Shown here one piece after another: positions 1-8,077 of a stretch of DNA of 64,000 nt. The first letter of the stretch is position 1; every line of letters starts with the position of its first letter. Source of the stretch: an uncultured Pseudobutyrivibrio sp. (GTDB taxonomy: Bacteria; Bacillota; Clostridia; Lachnospirales; Lachnospiraceae); contig CAMJBT010000004.1 in the NCBI GenBank assembly GCA_946403965.1, positions 1-64,000 of the forward strand, given 5' to 3'. The notes under the pieces were generated by a model. It had not been told where the DNA came from, searched no databases, and was given only the letters and a program-made list of their open reading frames with translations. Made by a program: the position numbers and the translations under genes.

Positions 1-74
1 TCTATGATGGAGGAGATAAGGATTATATTCCGTTTGATAAACTTGAGAGCTTCTTCAAGGAATATCTGAAATGA
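1..74 (+). CDS. 3' end of an unidentified upstream gene (partial)
   Basis: Only the last 23 codons are in the window, read in the frame that starts at base 3 and ends with TGA at 72-74. The residues are polar and charged (ending KEYLK) and too few to name a family. The stop overlaps the start of the next gene in an ATGA junction (ATG at 71), so the two genes are probably translationally coupled in one operon. Confidence 0.6.
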   Translation, partial: YDGGDKDYIPFDKLESFFKEYLK

Positions 75-703
75 TGAAAGAAAATCTCTTTTGTAAAAAT
101 ACAGGTATAACGCTTATAGTATTATGTGTGATGGCTGTAAACCTCTTTACTGGATGTGGATATAATGAGAATGCACAGGTTCATTCGAAGGTTGATTTTG
201 TTCAAGACAATTATGTAGAAACAATACAGCCACAGGTTAAAGCTGATGCTAAAACGAACAGTAATACGGCAACGGAAGATCACTTAAAGGATGAAGAAGA
301 CGTAATTACTAATGATGAAAGGTCGACGGAAAATATGCTTAAGCTTTTTATAAATGATGAAGAGATACAGGTAATCTGGGAAGAAAATGAATCAGTAGAA
401 GCTCTGAAGAATCTGGCTGAAGATAAACCTATCATCATTGATATGTCTATGTATGGCGACTTTGAGCAGGTTGGCTCTATTGGTCAGTCTATCCCAAGGA
501 ATGATAAGCAGATGACTACAAGTGCCGGGGATATTGTTTTGTATTCAGGTAATCAGCTGGTAGTGTTTTACGGTTCAAATAGCTGGGCTTATACAAAGCT
601 TGGGCATATTGAAAATACATCTGCGGAAGAAATGAAAAAAAGGCTTGGTTCCGGGGACGTTAACGTAACAATAAGTATTACTGAAGAAGCTTATGAGAAG
701 TGA
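71..703 (+). CDS. Cyclophilin-like domain lipoprotein
   Basis: A 210-residue predicted lipoprotein. The N-terminus has a hydrophobic signal segment (about residues 11-28) ending in a lipobox LFTGC with the lipidated Cys at 29, so it should be anchored on the outer face of the membrane. A low-complexity charged linker (30-87) precedes a compact domain (about 88-208) with the signatures FEQVGSIGQSIPRND, SAGDIVLYSGNQ and FYGSNSWAYTKLG. I recognise these as the cyclophilin-like fold family (Cyclophil_like2 type) common in Firmicutes. Classical prolyl isomerase activity is not established for that family, so the molecular role is unknown. It overlaps the upstream gene and is followed by a strong intrinsic terminator at 761-792. 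Confidence 0.8.
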   Translation: MMKENLFCKNTGITLIVLCVMAVNLFTGCGYNENAQVHSKVDFVQDNYVETIQPQVKADAKTNSNTATEDHLKDEEDVITNDERSTENMLKLFINDEEIQVIWEENESVEALKNLAEDKPIIIDMSMYGDFEQVGSIGQSIPRNDKQMTTSAGDIVLYSGNQLVVFYGSNSWAYTKLGHIENTSAEEMKKRLGSGDVNVTISITEEAYEK

Positions 704-760
704 GACAATATGATTGAAAAAGTTCTTAAAGAGATAATCAATCTGCAATGGCAGATTTCA

Positions 761-792
761 AAGGCTCGGTACATTTGTACCGGGTCTTTTTT
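761..792 (+). terminator. Intrinsic terminator after the cyclophilin-like lipoprotein gene
   Basis: A 12-bp stem (761-772 with 777-788, one or two G-U pairs) around a 4-nt ATTT loop, followed by a T run through about 792. It lies inside the 5' part of the longest open frame of the following deaminase gene. That is strong evidence that this gene really starts later, at GTG 869. Confidence 0.85.
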
Positions 793-868
793 CGTATATT
801 TATTTACGAGGAGTATCTGTTTTTGTTACAATACTGCAATACCGAAAAAACTCAAAGGGAGGATTGGT

Positions 869-1804
869 GTGGAAAATATTTTTGTAGAAGGTTTAAAAGA
901 AAACAATATAAACAAACTTTTATCTGCACCTAAAAGTGACCTCCACAATCACTCGACCAAGGGGTGCAGAAGAGCGTGGCTTGCCCAGAAACTGAATGTT
1001 GATATTCCAAAGCCGCCACAGCACCTTGATGGTTTGGAAGGTATGCAGAATTGGTTCAGGTCAAATATAAAACCTGTATGTGATGGCTATGAAAATATGC
1101 TTCTCAGATGGGAAGGTGCTTTTGCTGAGGCAAAACGAAATAACATAACTCGTCTTGTAATGAATTTTGGTACCGCTGAAGTGAATCAGGTAGGAACAGT
1201 AGAAGAGTTTCGAGAGCTTATAGAAGGATTCCATAAATCATACTGTCCGGATAGCATCTTTGAAGCTGAGCTGACATATCCCTCCTTTGGAAACATGGAA
1301 GAAGAGGTAGATAAGCTCGATAAATATGCCGAGGCAGGATACTTCAAGGCAATTGATATTTGCGCAGGAGAAAATGTTCAGCCATTTGAAGCATTTTTAC
1401 CGCTATATAGGAAAGCTGAGAAGTACCATTTAACCAAGAAGATGCATGTTGGAGAAACGGGTTCGGCTGAGGATGTAAGAAGAGCTGTAGAGACTCTTGG
1501 TCTCTCTGAGGTGCATCACGGAATTAATGCATCAACATCCAAAGAAACCATGAGATTTCTTGCTGATAATCAGATACAGGTTAATGTCTGTCCCAGCAGC
1601 AATGTAATGCTGGGTTTTGCAAAGGATTATAAATCACATCCAATCAAGAAGTTGGTAGAGAATGGTGTCAGAGTCACCATTAATACTGATGATCTTCTTA
1701 TTTTTGATTCCTCAATTGAAAATGAATATCTAAAGCTTTACAAGGCAGGGACACTTAGCGCAGAGCAATTAGAGGAAATAAGACAACGAGGATTAGATAA
1801 GTGA
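869..1804 (+). CDS. Adenosine deaminase-family metal-dependent hydrolase
   Basis: A 311-residue member of the adenosine/AMP deaminase superfamily, predicted to hydrolytically deaminate a purine nucleoside or related base. Visible motifs are SDLHNHS (the HxH metal pair), MHVGETGS (H and the catalytic-type Glu), VHHGINAS (His) and INTDDLL (the Asp pair), plus the CPSSN segment typical of adenosine deaminases. The open frame extends upstream to 710, but that part contains the terminator at 761-792. GTG at 869 is preceded by AAAGGGAGG at 6-nt spacing and is the better start. A TTTACG-N18-TACAAT promoter-like pair lies just upstream (about 804-833). The protein is slightly shorter than classical adenosine deaminases, ending soon after the helix following the TDD motif. 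The substrate cannot be read from sequence. Confidence 0.8.
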   Translation: MENIFVEGLKENNINKLLSAPKSDLHNHSTKGCRRAWLAQKLNVDIPKPPQHLDGLEGMQNWFRSNIKPVCDGYENMLLRWEGAFAEAKRNNITRLVMNFGTAEVNQVGTVEEFRELIEGFHKSYCPDSIFEAELTYPSFGNMEEEVDKLDKYAEAGYFKAIDICAGENVQPFEAFLPLYRKAEKYHLTKKMHVGETGSAEDVRRAVETLGLSEVHHGINASTSKETMRFLADNQIQVNVCPSSNVMLGFAKDYKSHPIKKLVENGVRVTINTDDLLIFDSSIENEYLKLYKAGTLSAEQLEEIRQRGLDK

Positions 1805-1825
1805 CCTATGTTGGACGAAAGATAA

Positions 1826-2572
1826 TTAAATAATAGATTTAAAACAATCATCCCCATCATCAATGATAGTAAGCTCTATATTAGAATTATCATATCCGCA
1901 AGCAGCCAAGTCGGTATCCAGTTCCTTTTGGGTGTGGTGATAGGTGTTTAGGTAGATGCCATCTATGCCAGCAGCAATGGCAGAGCCTATATCGGCTATT
2001 ATTTCATTTCCTACCATAACAGTTTCAGATTTTTCGAGCCCATGCTTTTTCATTAAGCTATCAATGAAGGAAGCATCGGGCTTTTTTATTCCCATGTCAG
2101 ACGAAATAAATATATCATCGAAGTATTCAGTGAGACCTGCGTCATCCAGTTCCTTTTCGGTGAAGAGGCGCTGGGCATTTGAAAGAAGATAGATGTGGCA
2201 GCCCTGTGATTTAATTTCAGATAGTACCTTGTGAACATTCTTATAGCAAGCAAATTTCTCACGAGATTTCTCCCTGAAAGCTATACAAAGAGCACGCATT
2301 TCAGCATCGCTACAATAAGAACCGATTAATCTATGCCATACCCATTCAATTTTAATTTCAGGATATTTGCTACCATTTCTTGCAGCAAGCTTGTCAGTTT
2401 CCCCAGCACAGATTCTTAAATAATCTTCCTTAAGCTTTTCAGCTGTCGTGATAGTACCGAAATGTTCCTTGAGGTAATCCACCATAAATAGCCAAAGAGC
2501 CATATTATTTTCATCAGTGTGGATGTCTATAAGCGTTCCATATAAATCAAAGATATAATTTTTGTATTTCAT
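1826..2572 (-). CDS. HAD superfamily hydrolase (subfamily IA type)
   Basis: A 248-residue cytosolic HAD-fold phosphatase or dehalogenase-like enzyme. Motif I is FDLYGTL with nucleophile Asp9. The usual second Asp (DxD) is replaced by Tyr, as in 2-haloacid dehalogenase-type and many IA proteins. Motif II is the Ser in LLSNAQ, motif III the Lys in IKKPD, and motif IV lies in VMVGNEIIADIGSA. An alpha-helical cap (about residues 15-110) is typical of subfamily IA. The start is well supported by AAAGGAG just upstream on the minus strand. It is convergent with the deaminase gene, only 21 bases away, with no clear terminator between. The substrate is not predictable. Confidence 0.85.
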   Translation of the reverse strand: MKYKNYIFDLYGTLIDIHTDENNMALWLFMVDYLKEHFGTITTAEKLKEDYLRICAGETDKLAARNGSKYPEIKIEWVWHRLIGSYCSDAEMRALCIAFREKSREKFACYKNVHKVLSEIKSQGCHIYLLSNAQRLFTEKELDDAGLTEYFDDIFISSDMGIKKPDASFIDSLMKKHGLEKSETVMVGNEIIADIGSAIAAGIDGIYLNTYHHTQKELDTDLAACGYDNSNIELTIIDDGDDCFKSII

Positions 2573-2637
2573 TGAAGTCTCCTTTAGAAAAAATGTGTCA
2601 AAAGAGAGTATACCACTGTTTAGTTGGAAAACAATAA

Positions 2638-2678
2638 TACTCTAGCATAAATAAATTCAAAGAAAGGACACTAGAGTA
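2638..2678. repeat. 8-bp inverted repeat upstream of a promoter
   Basis: TACTCTAG at 2638-2645 and its exact inverse CTAGAGTA at 2671-2678, separated by 25 bases, sit just upstream of the extended -10 promoter at about 2698-2708. This could be a regulator site or a weak hairpin; there is no T run, so it is not a terminator. Confidence 0.35.
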
Positions 2679-2679
2679 C

Positions 2680-2708
2680 TTTTGTGGAAAAAGTATATTT
2701 GGTATAAT
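2680..2708 (+). promoter_or_regulatory. Extended -10 promoter (TGGTATAAT)
   Basis: A consensus TATAAT at 2703-2708 is preceded by TG one base upstream (extended -10) and a weak -35 TTTTGT 17 bases further up. It is suitably placed to drive the small membrane peptide gene at 2784 and the flavin reductase gene after it. Confidence 0.55.
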
Positions 2709-2783
2709 AGGGCACTGATACTATCAAATATACGATTAATTAGCGAAGTGGATTACAGAAGGACAGAACTAGAGGTGTAAGTA

Positions 2784-2894
2784 ATGTTAAATATAAATTT
2801 TGTAAATGTACTATGGACAGTTGGAAATATTGTACTTTGGATTGGGATAATAATACTGATTGTAAATTTCATTAAAAAGTTAAAGCGAAAATAA
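2784..2894 (+). CDS. 36-residue single-pass membrane peptide
   Basis: A small ORF (ATG 2784, TAA 2892-2894). It encodes a polar N-terminus, one long hydrophobic segment (about residues 9-30, rich in Ile, Val, Trp, Leu) and a basic KKLKRK tail, a topology expected of a single transmembrane helix with the tail in the cytoplasm. An AGAGGTG ribosome site lies 6-7 bases upstream, and a good extended -10 promoter lies at about 2700. It sits 50 bases before the flavin reductase and may share its mRNA. I do not recognise the family. The promoter, ribosome site, hydrophobic segment and basic tail make a chance ORF unlikely, but the size keeps certainty moderate. Confidence 0.55.
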   Translation: MLNINFVNVLWTVGNIVLWIGIIILIVNFIKKLKRK

Positions 2895-2944
2895 AGTGGA
2901 AACTGATTAATATAGAATTACACAGGAAGGGAGAATGAGAGGTT

Positions 2945-3637
2945 ATGAAAATAGTAATTATTCATGGGCAGAGTCATAAGGGGTCCACATATCATATAGC
3001 AAGAAATCTGGCAGAAAAAATTGGCGGGGATATTAAAGAGTTTTTCTTGCCAAAGGATTTTGATGAATTCTGCATTGGATGTACCACGTGCTTTGTTAAG
3101 GGAGAGGAGCAATGCCCACATTATGCAAAGCTGCAACCAATCACAGAAGCACTTGATATGGCAGATGTGATAATACTGGCAAGCCCTGTGTATGTATTTC
3201 ATGTGACAGGAGCAATGAAGGCTCTGTTAGATCATTATGGATATCGCTGGATGGCACATAGACCTGAGGAAAAAATGTTTAAAAAGCAGGGTGTATGCAT
3301 TTCAACCGCAGCAGGGGCTGGCACAAAATCAACAAATCAGGACATGGCTCACAGCTTGTTTAATTGGGGCGTGCCTAGGATTTATAAGTTAGGCTTTGCT
3401 GTGGCAGCAACATCATATGATGGCATAAGCACAAAGAAAAAGCAGGCAATCGAAAAGAAAACGGAAAAGATTGCAAATAAAATAAAGAAAGCTAGTCAAA
3501 AGAAATTGAATCCAAGCCTAAAATTGCGAGGAATGTTTGCCATTATGCGTATGGTTCAAATACATGGTTGGAATCCAAAAGACATGGATTATTGGAACGA
3601 AAAAGGATGGACTAAAGACAAGAGACCTTGGAGGTAA
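2945..3637 (+). CDS. NAD(P)H-dependent FMN reductase / flavodoxin-fold oxidoreductase
   Basis: A 230-residue flavodoxin-like protein predicted to bind FMN and reduce small substrates with NAD(P)H. The N-terminal IVIIHGQSHKGST is the phosphate-binding loop of the NADPH-dependent FMN reductase family. CIGCTTCF with a following CP (residues about 40-58) is the Cys-rich patch seen in the iron-sulfur flavoprotein-like branch, and ASPVYVFHVTGAMKALLDH is the second conserved flavin-contact segment. The C-terminal third is basic and may be a family-specific extension. The start has a GGGAGAATGAGAGG purine tract. It precedes the HD hydrolase gene by 52 bases, probably in one transcript. Confidence 0.85.
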   Translation: MKIVIIHGQSHKGSTYHIARNLAEKIGGDIKEFFLPKDFDEFCIGCTTCFVKGEEQCPHYAKLQPITEALDMADVIILASPVYVFHVTGAMKALLDHYGYRWMAHRPEEKMFKKQGVCISTAAGAGTKSTNQDMAHSLFNWGVPRIYKLGFAVAATSYDGISTKKKQAIEKKTEKIANKIKKASQKKLNPSLKLRGMFAIMRMVQIHGWNPKDMDYWNEKGWTKDKRPWR

Positions 3638-3689
3638 ATATGCAAGAGTTAGTATTACACAGCACTTTATAATACGAGGGGGATAATGT

Positions 3690-4253
3690 ATGAATGCCAG
3701 AGAATATTTGGAAATATTGCATGTCGCAGAGAGATTAAAGGATACCACAAGACATTGCACCACAACAAATCGACGAACGGAAAGTGTTGCAGAGCATAGT
3801 TGGAGAATATCGCTTATGGCTTTTCTTTTAAGGCATGAGTTTCCTGATGTAGATATTAACAAGGTAGTTGATATGTGCCTTATTCATGATTTGGGTGAAT
3901 GCTTTACTGGCGACATTCCCACATTCATAAAGACAGATTCAGATAGAGAGGTTGAGGATTCACTTTTAAATCAATGGGTCAAATCAATGCCAGAGGAAAT
4001 AGCTAAGGATTTTGCGGATTTGTACAAAGAAATGGAAGCTCAGAAAACTAAGGAAGCTAAAATATATAAGTCTTTGGATAAGCTGGAGGCGCTGATTCAG
4101 CACAATGAATCTCCTCTTGATACCTGGTCTGAAAATGAGTTTGAGCTAAATAAAACTTATGCATTTGAGACAGTGGTGTTCTCATCTTGGCTTACAGAGT
4201 TGCGAGAAGCAATTTTAGAAGACACTATGAAAAAGATAGAATCGGAGAGTTAA
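3690..4253 (+). CDS. HD-domain hydrolase (YfbR / HD_3-like 5'-nucleotidase family)
   Basis: A 187-residue HD-fold metal-dependent phosphohydrolase. The metal ligands are visible as H in SVAEHSWR, HD in CLIHDLGE and a later D in SLDKLEALIQH, the arrangement of the HD_3/YfbR deoxyribonucleoside 5'-monophosphatase family. It probably dephosphorylates nucleotides in the cytosol; the exact substrate is inference. The ribosome site is a GAGGGGG tract 8-9 bases upstream. It lies between the flavin reductase and the C39-like protein on the same strand with short gaps. Confidence 0.82.
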   Translation: MNAREYLEILHVAERLKDTTRHCTTTNRRTESVAEHSWRISLMAFLLRHEFPDVDINKVVDMCLIHDLGECFTGDIPTFIKTDSDREVEDSLLNQWVKSMPEEIAKDFADLYKEMEAQKTKEAKIYKSLDKLEALIQHNESPLDTWSENEFELNKTYAFETVVFSSWLTELREAILEDTMKKIESES

Positions 4254-4295
4254 GCAAATTCTTGGTTTTGGAAGTGGATTTGAAAGGGATAATTA

Positions 4296-4952
4296 ATGAA
4301 AAGAATTTTTAAAATTATAGGATTTATTATTTGCGGAATTATCTTTGTGGCACTAATTGCATTATTAGTATCTGGCATTAGGACAAAGCTGATTCAGAAT
4401 GATTATTCATCAGTCTATACAAATCCTAAGTATCAGAATCCTGTAAAAATTGAAAACATCGATGTGATTACACAGCATGTGTCGTGTGGCTATGCTGTTA
4501 TTGAGATGTTCTCTACATGGGATGGAAAAAACATAACAGAAGACAGTCTGTATGATGAATATGAAACCATAGTTACTTCCACAGGAAACAAGTTTTGTGA
4601 GGAGATGAATAAGCAGTTTCCGGAATATGACACAGAGATTCATAAGTATCAGAAGAATACTGAGTTCATTGATATTATGTATGATACTCTGTCTTCTGGA
4701 AAGCCTGTTCCATTTGAGTGGGCTGCTTTGTATGGGGATGAGTGGACATTGCATTATTCGTTGATAATTGGGGCGGATATACCAAATGATAAAATAACTG
4801 TATCGAACCCATATGGATATTATGAGGAGCTTACATTAGATGAATTGCTTGATCGAACTAGTTTTAAAGCTTATGAAGATATGCCATTATTTATGAAGAT
4901 GGGTTTTGCTATTGGCATGTTTGAAAAAAATACTCTTTTTTCGATTAAATAA
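4296..4952 (+). CDS. Membrane-anchored C39-like cysteine peptidase-fold protein
   Basis: A 218-residue protein with an N-terminal membrane anchor (about residues 5-27) and an extracytoplasmic papain-like domain of the Peptidase_C39_2 type. Candidate catalytic residues are Cys in QHVSCGYAV, His in WTLHYSLIIG and Asn in TVSNPYGYYEELT. The fold is seen in bacteriocin-processing and other secreted cysteine peptidases, but no partner substrate gene is visible here. AAAGGG precedes the ATG. It is followed by a small integral membrane protein gene. Confidence 0.75.
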   Translation: MKRIFKIIGFIICGIIFVALIALLVSGIRTKLIQNDYSSVYTNPKYQNPVKIENIDVITQHVSCGYAVIEMFSTWDGKNITEDSLYDEYETIVTSTGNKFCEEMNKQFPEYDTEIHKYQKNTEFIDIMYDTLSSGKPVPFEWAALYGDEWTLHYSLIIGADIPNDKITVSNPYGYYEELTLDELLDRTSFKAYEDMPLFMKMGFAIGMFEKNTLFSIK

Positions 4953-5021
4953 CTTCACGATTCATTCAGCTGATGGGGGGCATGAAAACGATATACAAAT
5001 TAAGTAGGAGGATTTTTTAAG

Positions 5022-5300
5022 ATGAACAAAAAAGCATTAGCAGTGGCATTGGAGCTAATCCCAATAGTATCAGCTCCTCTTGCAATTATACTTATAGTTT
5101 CAAATATAGATTCACAAATAATCAGAAGCCTTATAGTTGTATTTACTTTACTGGCCTTTTTTGGATTTGTATTTTTCTTTATTGGTCGAAAGATTGCAAG
5201 GGAAGAAAGAATAGTTAGAGTACTAAGCATATTGGATATACTAGCGACAGTAATAATCATCTTCTTATATGTGATTGCATTTATTGCAATTGGATTATAG
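5022..5300 (+). CDS. Small integral membrane protein, unknown function
   Basis: 92 residues, almost entirely hydrophobic, with about three predicted transmembrane helices (roughly 7-27, 34-54 and 67-90) and a short basic loop (GRKIAREERIVR) between the second and third. A textbook AGGAGG lies 9-10 bases before the ATG. I do not recognise a family. It is the last gene before a strong intrinsic terminator and so ends the transcript that probably begins near 2700. Confidence 0.65.
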   Translation: MNKKALAVALELIPIVSAPLAIILIVSNIDSQIIRSLIVVFTLLAFFGFVFFFIGRKIAREERIVRVLSILDILATVIIIFLYVIAFIAIGL

Positions 5301-5324
5301 GAGTAAGAAAATTAAAAAAAGATT

Positions 5325-5364
5325 AAAAAAATGCTTCGAGAGACTTTCACGAAGCATTTTTTTT
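5325..5364 (+). terminator. Intrinsic terminator
   Basis: ATGCTTCG at 5331-5338 pairs with CGAAGCAT at 5350-5357, flanked by an upstream A run and a T run to 5364. The A/T symmetry would allow termination from both strands. Confidence 0.9.
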
Positions 5365-5429
5365 GATATACTTTATCAATGCATGAGTTTAACAGCTTAA
5401 AGTAATAAAGTGTTATGGAGGAAATTAAG

Positions 5430-6797
5430 TTGAAAAACAAAAATCGTGGAAGCTTTTCTGGAAAGATTGGCTTTGTATTATCTGCCGCGGGGGCATCAGT
5501 AGGATTAGGAAATATTTGGAGATTCCCTTATCTTTGTGCTAAATATGGAGGGGGAATCTTTTTAATTGTATATATTGTATTGGCATTGACTTTTGGTTAT
5601 ACGATGATTGTAGCCGAGACAGCAATTGGACGTCATACAAACAAAAGTCCAGTAGGAGCTTTTAATGACTTGAGTCACAATAAGTTTATGAGACTAGGTG
5701 GATGGATAAACGCCATTATTCCAATTTTGATTGTGCCTTATTATTCAGTTATTGGCGGATGGGTTTGTAAGTACCTATTCGAGTATATTAGAGCTGATGT
5801 AAATGAAATTGCTAGTGATAATTTCTTTGTTAATTTCATTACAAATGGTGCAGAATCTGAAATATGGTTTATAGTTTTTTCTATTTTGGTACTTGTGATT
5901 ATTTTCATGGGTGTAGAAAATGGAATAGAGCGAGTGTCTAAGTTTATTATGCCAGTGCTGGTTGTACTTGCAGTTATAATTTGTATTTACTCTGTTACAA
6001 GACCAGGTGCACTAGAGGGTGTTGAATATTTATTTATTCCTGATTTCAAGCATTTTTCATTAATGACAGTAGTTACCGCTATGGGACAGATGTTTTATTC
6101 ACTGTCAATTGCAATGGGTATTCTTATCACATTTGGTTCCTATGTAAAGAAGGAAGTCAGCATCGAGGAATCAACAAAGCAGGTTGAAATTTTTGATACA
6201 GCGATTGCCGTATTGGCCAGCCTTATGATTATTCCAGCTGTTTTTGCTTTCTCTGGTGGAGATGAAAGCAAGCTTAAGGCAGGTCCTTCACTTATGTTTA
6301 TTACAATGCCAAAGATTTTTGCCAGCATGGGGTTTGGTAGAATCATTGGAATTTTATTCTTTGCACTTGTTTTATTCGCAGCAGTAACTAGCGCAATTGC
6401 TCTTACAGAAAGTGCAGTATCTACTTTCTCTGACGAGTTTAAGTGGAGCAGAAAACGTGGTACTAACACAATGGCTGCAATTATGGTATTGCTTGGAAGT
6501 TTGTCATCACTTGGAAATGGACCACTTGCAAATGTAAAAATCATCGGAATGCAGTTCTTAGATTTCTTTGATTTTCTTACAAATTCAGTGATGATGCCTA
6601 TTGCTGCTTTTGCAACATGTATACTCATCACAAAGTTTATGACAGTAGAAAAACTTGAGGCAGAGGTGGAACAGGACAACCATCCATTCAAGAGAAAAGC
6701 TATATTCTCATTTATGATAAAATTCCTTTGCCCATTGTTTGTAGTTGTTATTTTAGTTAGTTCTATATTAAATGTACTTGGTGTGATATCGATGTAA
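5430..6797 (+). CDS. Neurotransmitter:sodium symporter (NSS/SNF) family transporter
   Basis: A Na+-coupled transporter of the NSS (LeuT-like) family, about 455 residues and eleven to twelve membrane helices, predicted to import an amino acid or related solute. Diagnostic motifs are GASVGLGNIWRFPYLCAKYGGG in TM1 (the unwound substrate/Na+ site), the AETAIGRHT segment after TM2 and the FYSLSIAMGI helix. An ATG at 5415 is in frame, but its own GGAGG is really the ribosome site for TTG at 5430 (8-base spacing), which I take as the start. Length and TM content match bacterial 11-12 TM NSS members. It is monocistronic, flanked by terminators. Confidence 0.88.
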   Translation: MKNKNRGSFSGKIGFVLSAAGASVGLGNIWRFPYLCAKYGGGIFLIVYIVLALTFGYTMIVAETAIGRHTNKSPVGAFNDLSHNKFMRLGGWINAIIPILIVPYYSVIGGWVCKYLFEYIRADVNEIASDNFFVNFITNGAESEIWFIVFSILVLVIIFMGVENGIERVSKFIMPVLVVLAVIICIYSVTRPGALEGVEYLFIPDFKHFSLMTVVTAMGQMFYSLSIAMGILITFGSYVKKEVSIEESTKQVEIFDTAIAVLASLMIIPAVFAFSGGDESKLKAGPSLMFITMPKIFASMGFGRIIGILFFALVLFAAVTSAIALTESAVSTFSDEFKWSRKRGTNTMAAIMVLLGSLSSLGNGPLANVKIIGMQFLDFFDFLTNSVMMPIAAFATCILITKFMTVEKLEAEVEQDNHPFKRKAIFSFMIKFLCPLFVVVILVSSILNVLGVISM

Positions 6798-6861
6798 TTA
6801 GACTAATATAAACTGCTGCTTTTCTTGGCAGCAGTTTATCAATATAATAAGTAATATAGTA

Positions 6862-6887
6862 AAGAGGATATTATATCCTCTTTTTTT
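6862..6887 (+). terminator. Intrinsic terminator after the NSS transporter
   Basis: AGAGGAT/ATCCTCT stem with an AT-rich loop, followed by seven T (6881-6887). A second hairpin without a T run (AACTGCTGC/GCAGCAGTT, about 6810-6838) lies between it and the stop codon. Confidence 0.85.
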
Positions 6888-6968
6888 CGTAGAAAAACAC
6901 TTCAGACTGCCAAAATAGATTACTTTTGAAAAAGTGATAAAAGTCTGTGAACTGTATCGAGGTGGGGT

Positions 6969-8018
6969 ATGGAGCTTAATAGTTTTTATGATTTGTATGC
7001 AAATAATTGGATGACAAATTGGGTGCTAACAAGCGCCGCCACAGTTATAGCATTGTTGCTTGCAATGCTTCTTCCAATTGTTGATTATAATGTGTGCGAG
7101 AAAATTGGACTAAACCTACAAGGTGGTGTCAGTAAAGGAAGAAGATACAAATTATTTAGATGGATTAGGCGAGGTATCTTGTTTACTGCCTTTTGTGTAT
7201 ATATATTCTTATTGATTTTTCTGGTTCTACTTGTGAGAAAAGAAAACCCAGATTATTTGGTTAGAAATGCCGGTTTTAGTTTATTCACAATGACTGCCAA
7301 GGGCATACATTTACCACCTGAGGAATTTATCGAATTTTATTTGAATGTAATGATATTTATTCCAATGGGTTATATGCTTCCATATCTTTTTAGATGGTTT
7401 AGAGTGCATACTCTTAGACGACCTTTACTTATATGTTTTTTGGCATCAGTGTGTATTGAAAATATCCAGCTTATTACAAAGCGCGGTTCATATGATACAG
7501 CAGATGTAATTTCCAATACATTGGGAGGTGCTATAGGCGTTGTGCTTTTCATGATGAGAGCATACACTCTGACAAATCCAGAATGGAAGAAGGATTACAG
7601 GAATTATCACAGATGGAAAAAACTTGCAAAAAATGGTATTATGTATCCTTTCGCAAGGAAATTAAATGTACGTCGAGTGACAATTAAAGCTACCGATGAA
7701 GAGGAAGTCTGGAAGTTTTATGCAAAGGAATTGGGATTTCAACTGACAAAATTTTTGGTGCCAGAGGATTCAAAGGAGTGTCGATTTTTGTTTAGTCTTG
7801 GAAGAACTCAAATTGAAATTATTTGTTTGAACGAAAAAAATCTAAAACTTCCAAAGCAAGCATTTACACTTTCATATGAAAATTTAGATACTATAAAGAC
7901 TAAGCTTAAAAATGAGGATTTACCCTTCGAGGATTTTACAACAGATCCATTCACCAATCATAGAATGTTAAAAATAATAGGGCCAGATGAGGTGGAGATT
8001 ACTCTTCTTGAATTGTAG
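6969..8018 (+). CDS. VanZ-like membrane domain fused to a VOC/glyoxalase-like domain
   Basis: 349 residues with two unrelated parts. The N-terminal 220 residues have about five membrane segments with the VanZ-family core (FYLNVMIFIPMGYMLP, then ASVCIENIQLI, then DTADVISNTLGGAIG). VanZ proteins are linked to teicoplanin resistance and cell-envelope functions. The C-terminal 120 residues look like a single VOC/glyoxalase/bleomycin-resistance module: a beta start (RRVTIKATDEEEVWKFYAKELGF), a central RTQIEIICL strand and a terminal DEVEITLLEL strand carrying a Glu typical of the metal-ligand position. GAGGTGGGG lies 5 bases before the ATG. The role of the fused protein is not known to me. Confidence 0.75.
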   Translation: MELNSFYDLYANNWMTNWVLTSAATVIALLLAMLLPIVDYNVCEKIGLNLQGGVSKGRRYKLFRWIRRGILFTAFCVYIFLLIFLVLLVRKENPDYLVRNAGFSLFTMTAKGIHLPPEEFIEFYLNVMIFIPMGYMLPYLFRWFRVHTLRRPLLICFLASVCIENIQLITKRGSYDTADVISNTLGGAIGVVLFMMRAYTLTNPEWKKDYRNYHRWKKLAKNGIMYPFARKLNVRRVTIKATDEEEVWKFYAKELGFQLTKFLVPEDSKECRFLFSLGRTQIEIICLNEKNLKLPKQAFTLSYENLDTIKTKLKNEDLPFEDFTTDPFTNHRMLKIIGPDEVEITLLEL

Positions 8019-8077
8019 CTCTAAAAAGAATAATAGAAAGACCTGGTATTGATTAATCCCAGGAAAGAAGTTATAAG

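Noticed and set aside
710..868. In-frame N-terminal extension of the deaminase gene
   Set aside because: Contains a strong terminator and no family similarity; GTG 869 has the better ribosome site.
3640..3672. A 10-codon ORF with GGAGG at good spacing between the flavin reductase and HD hydrolase genes
   Set aside because: Too short to support; the GGAGG belongs to the end of the preceding gene.
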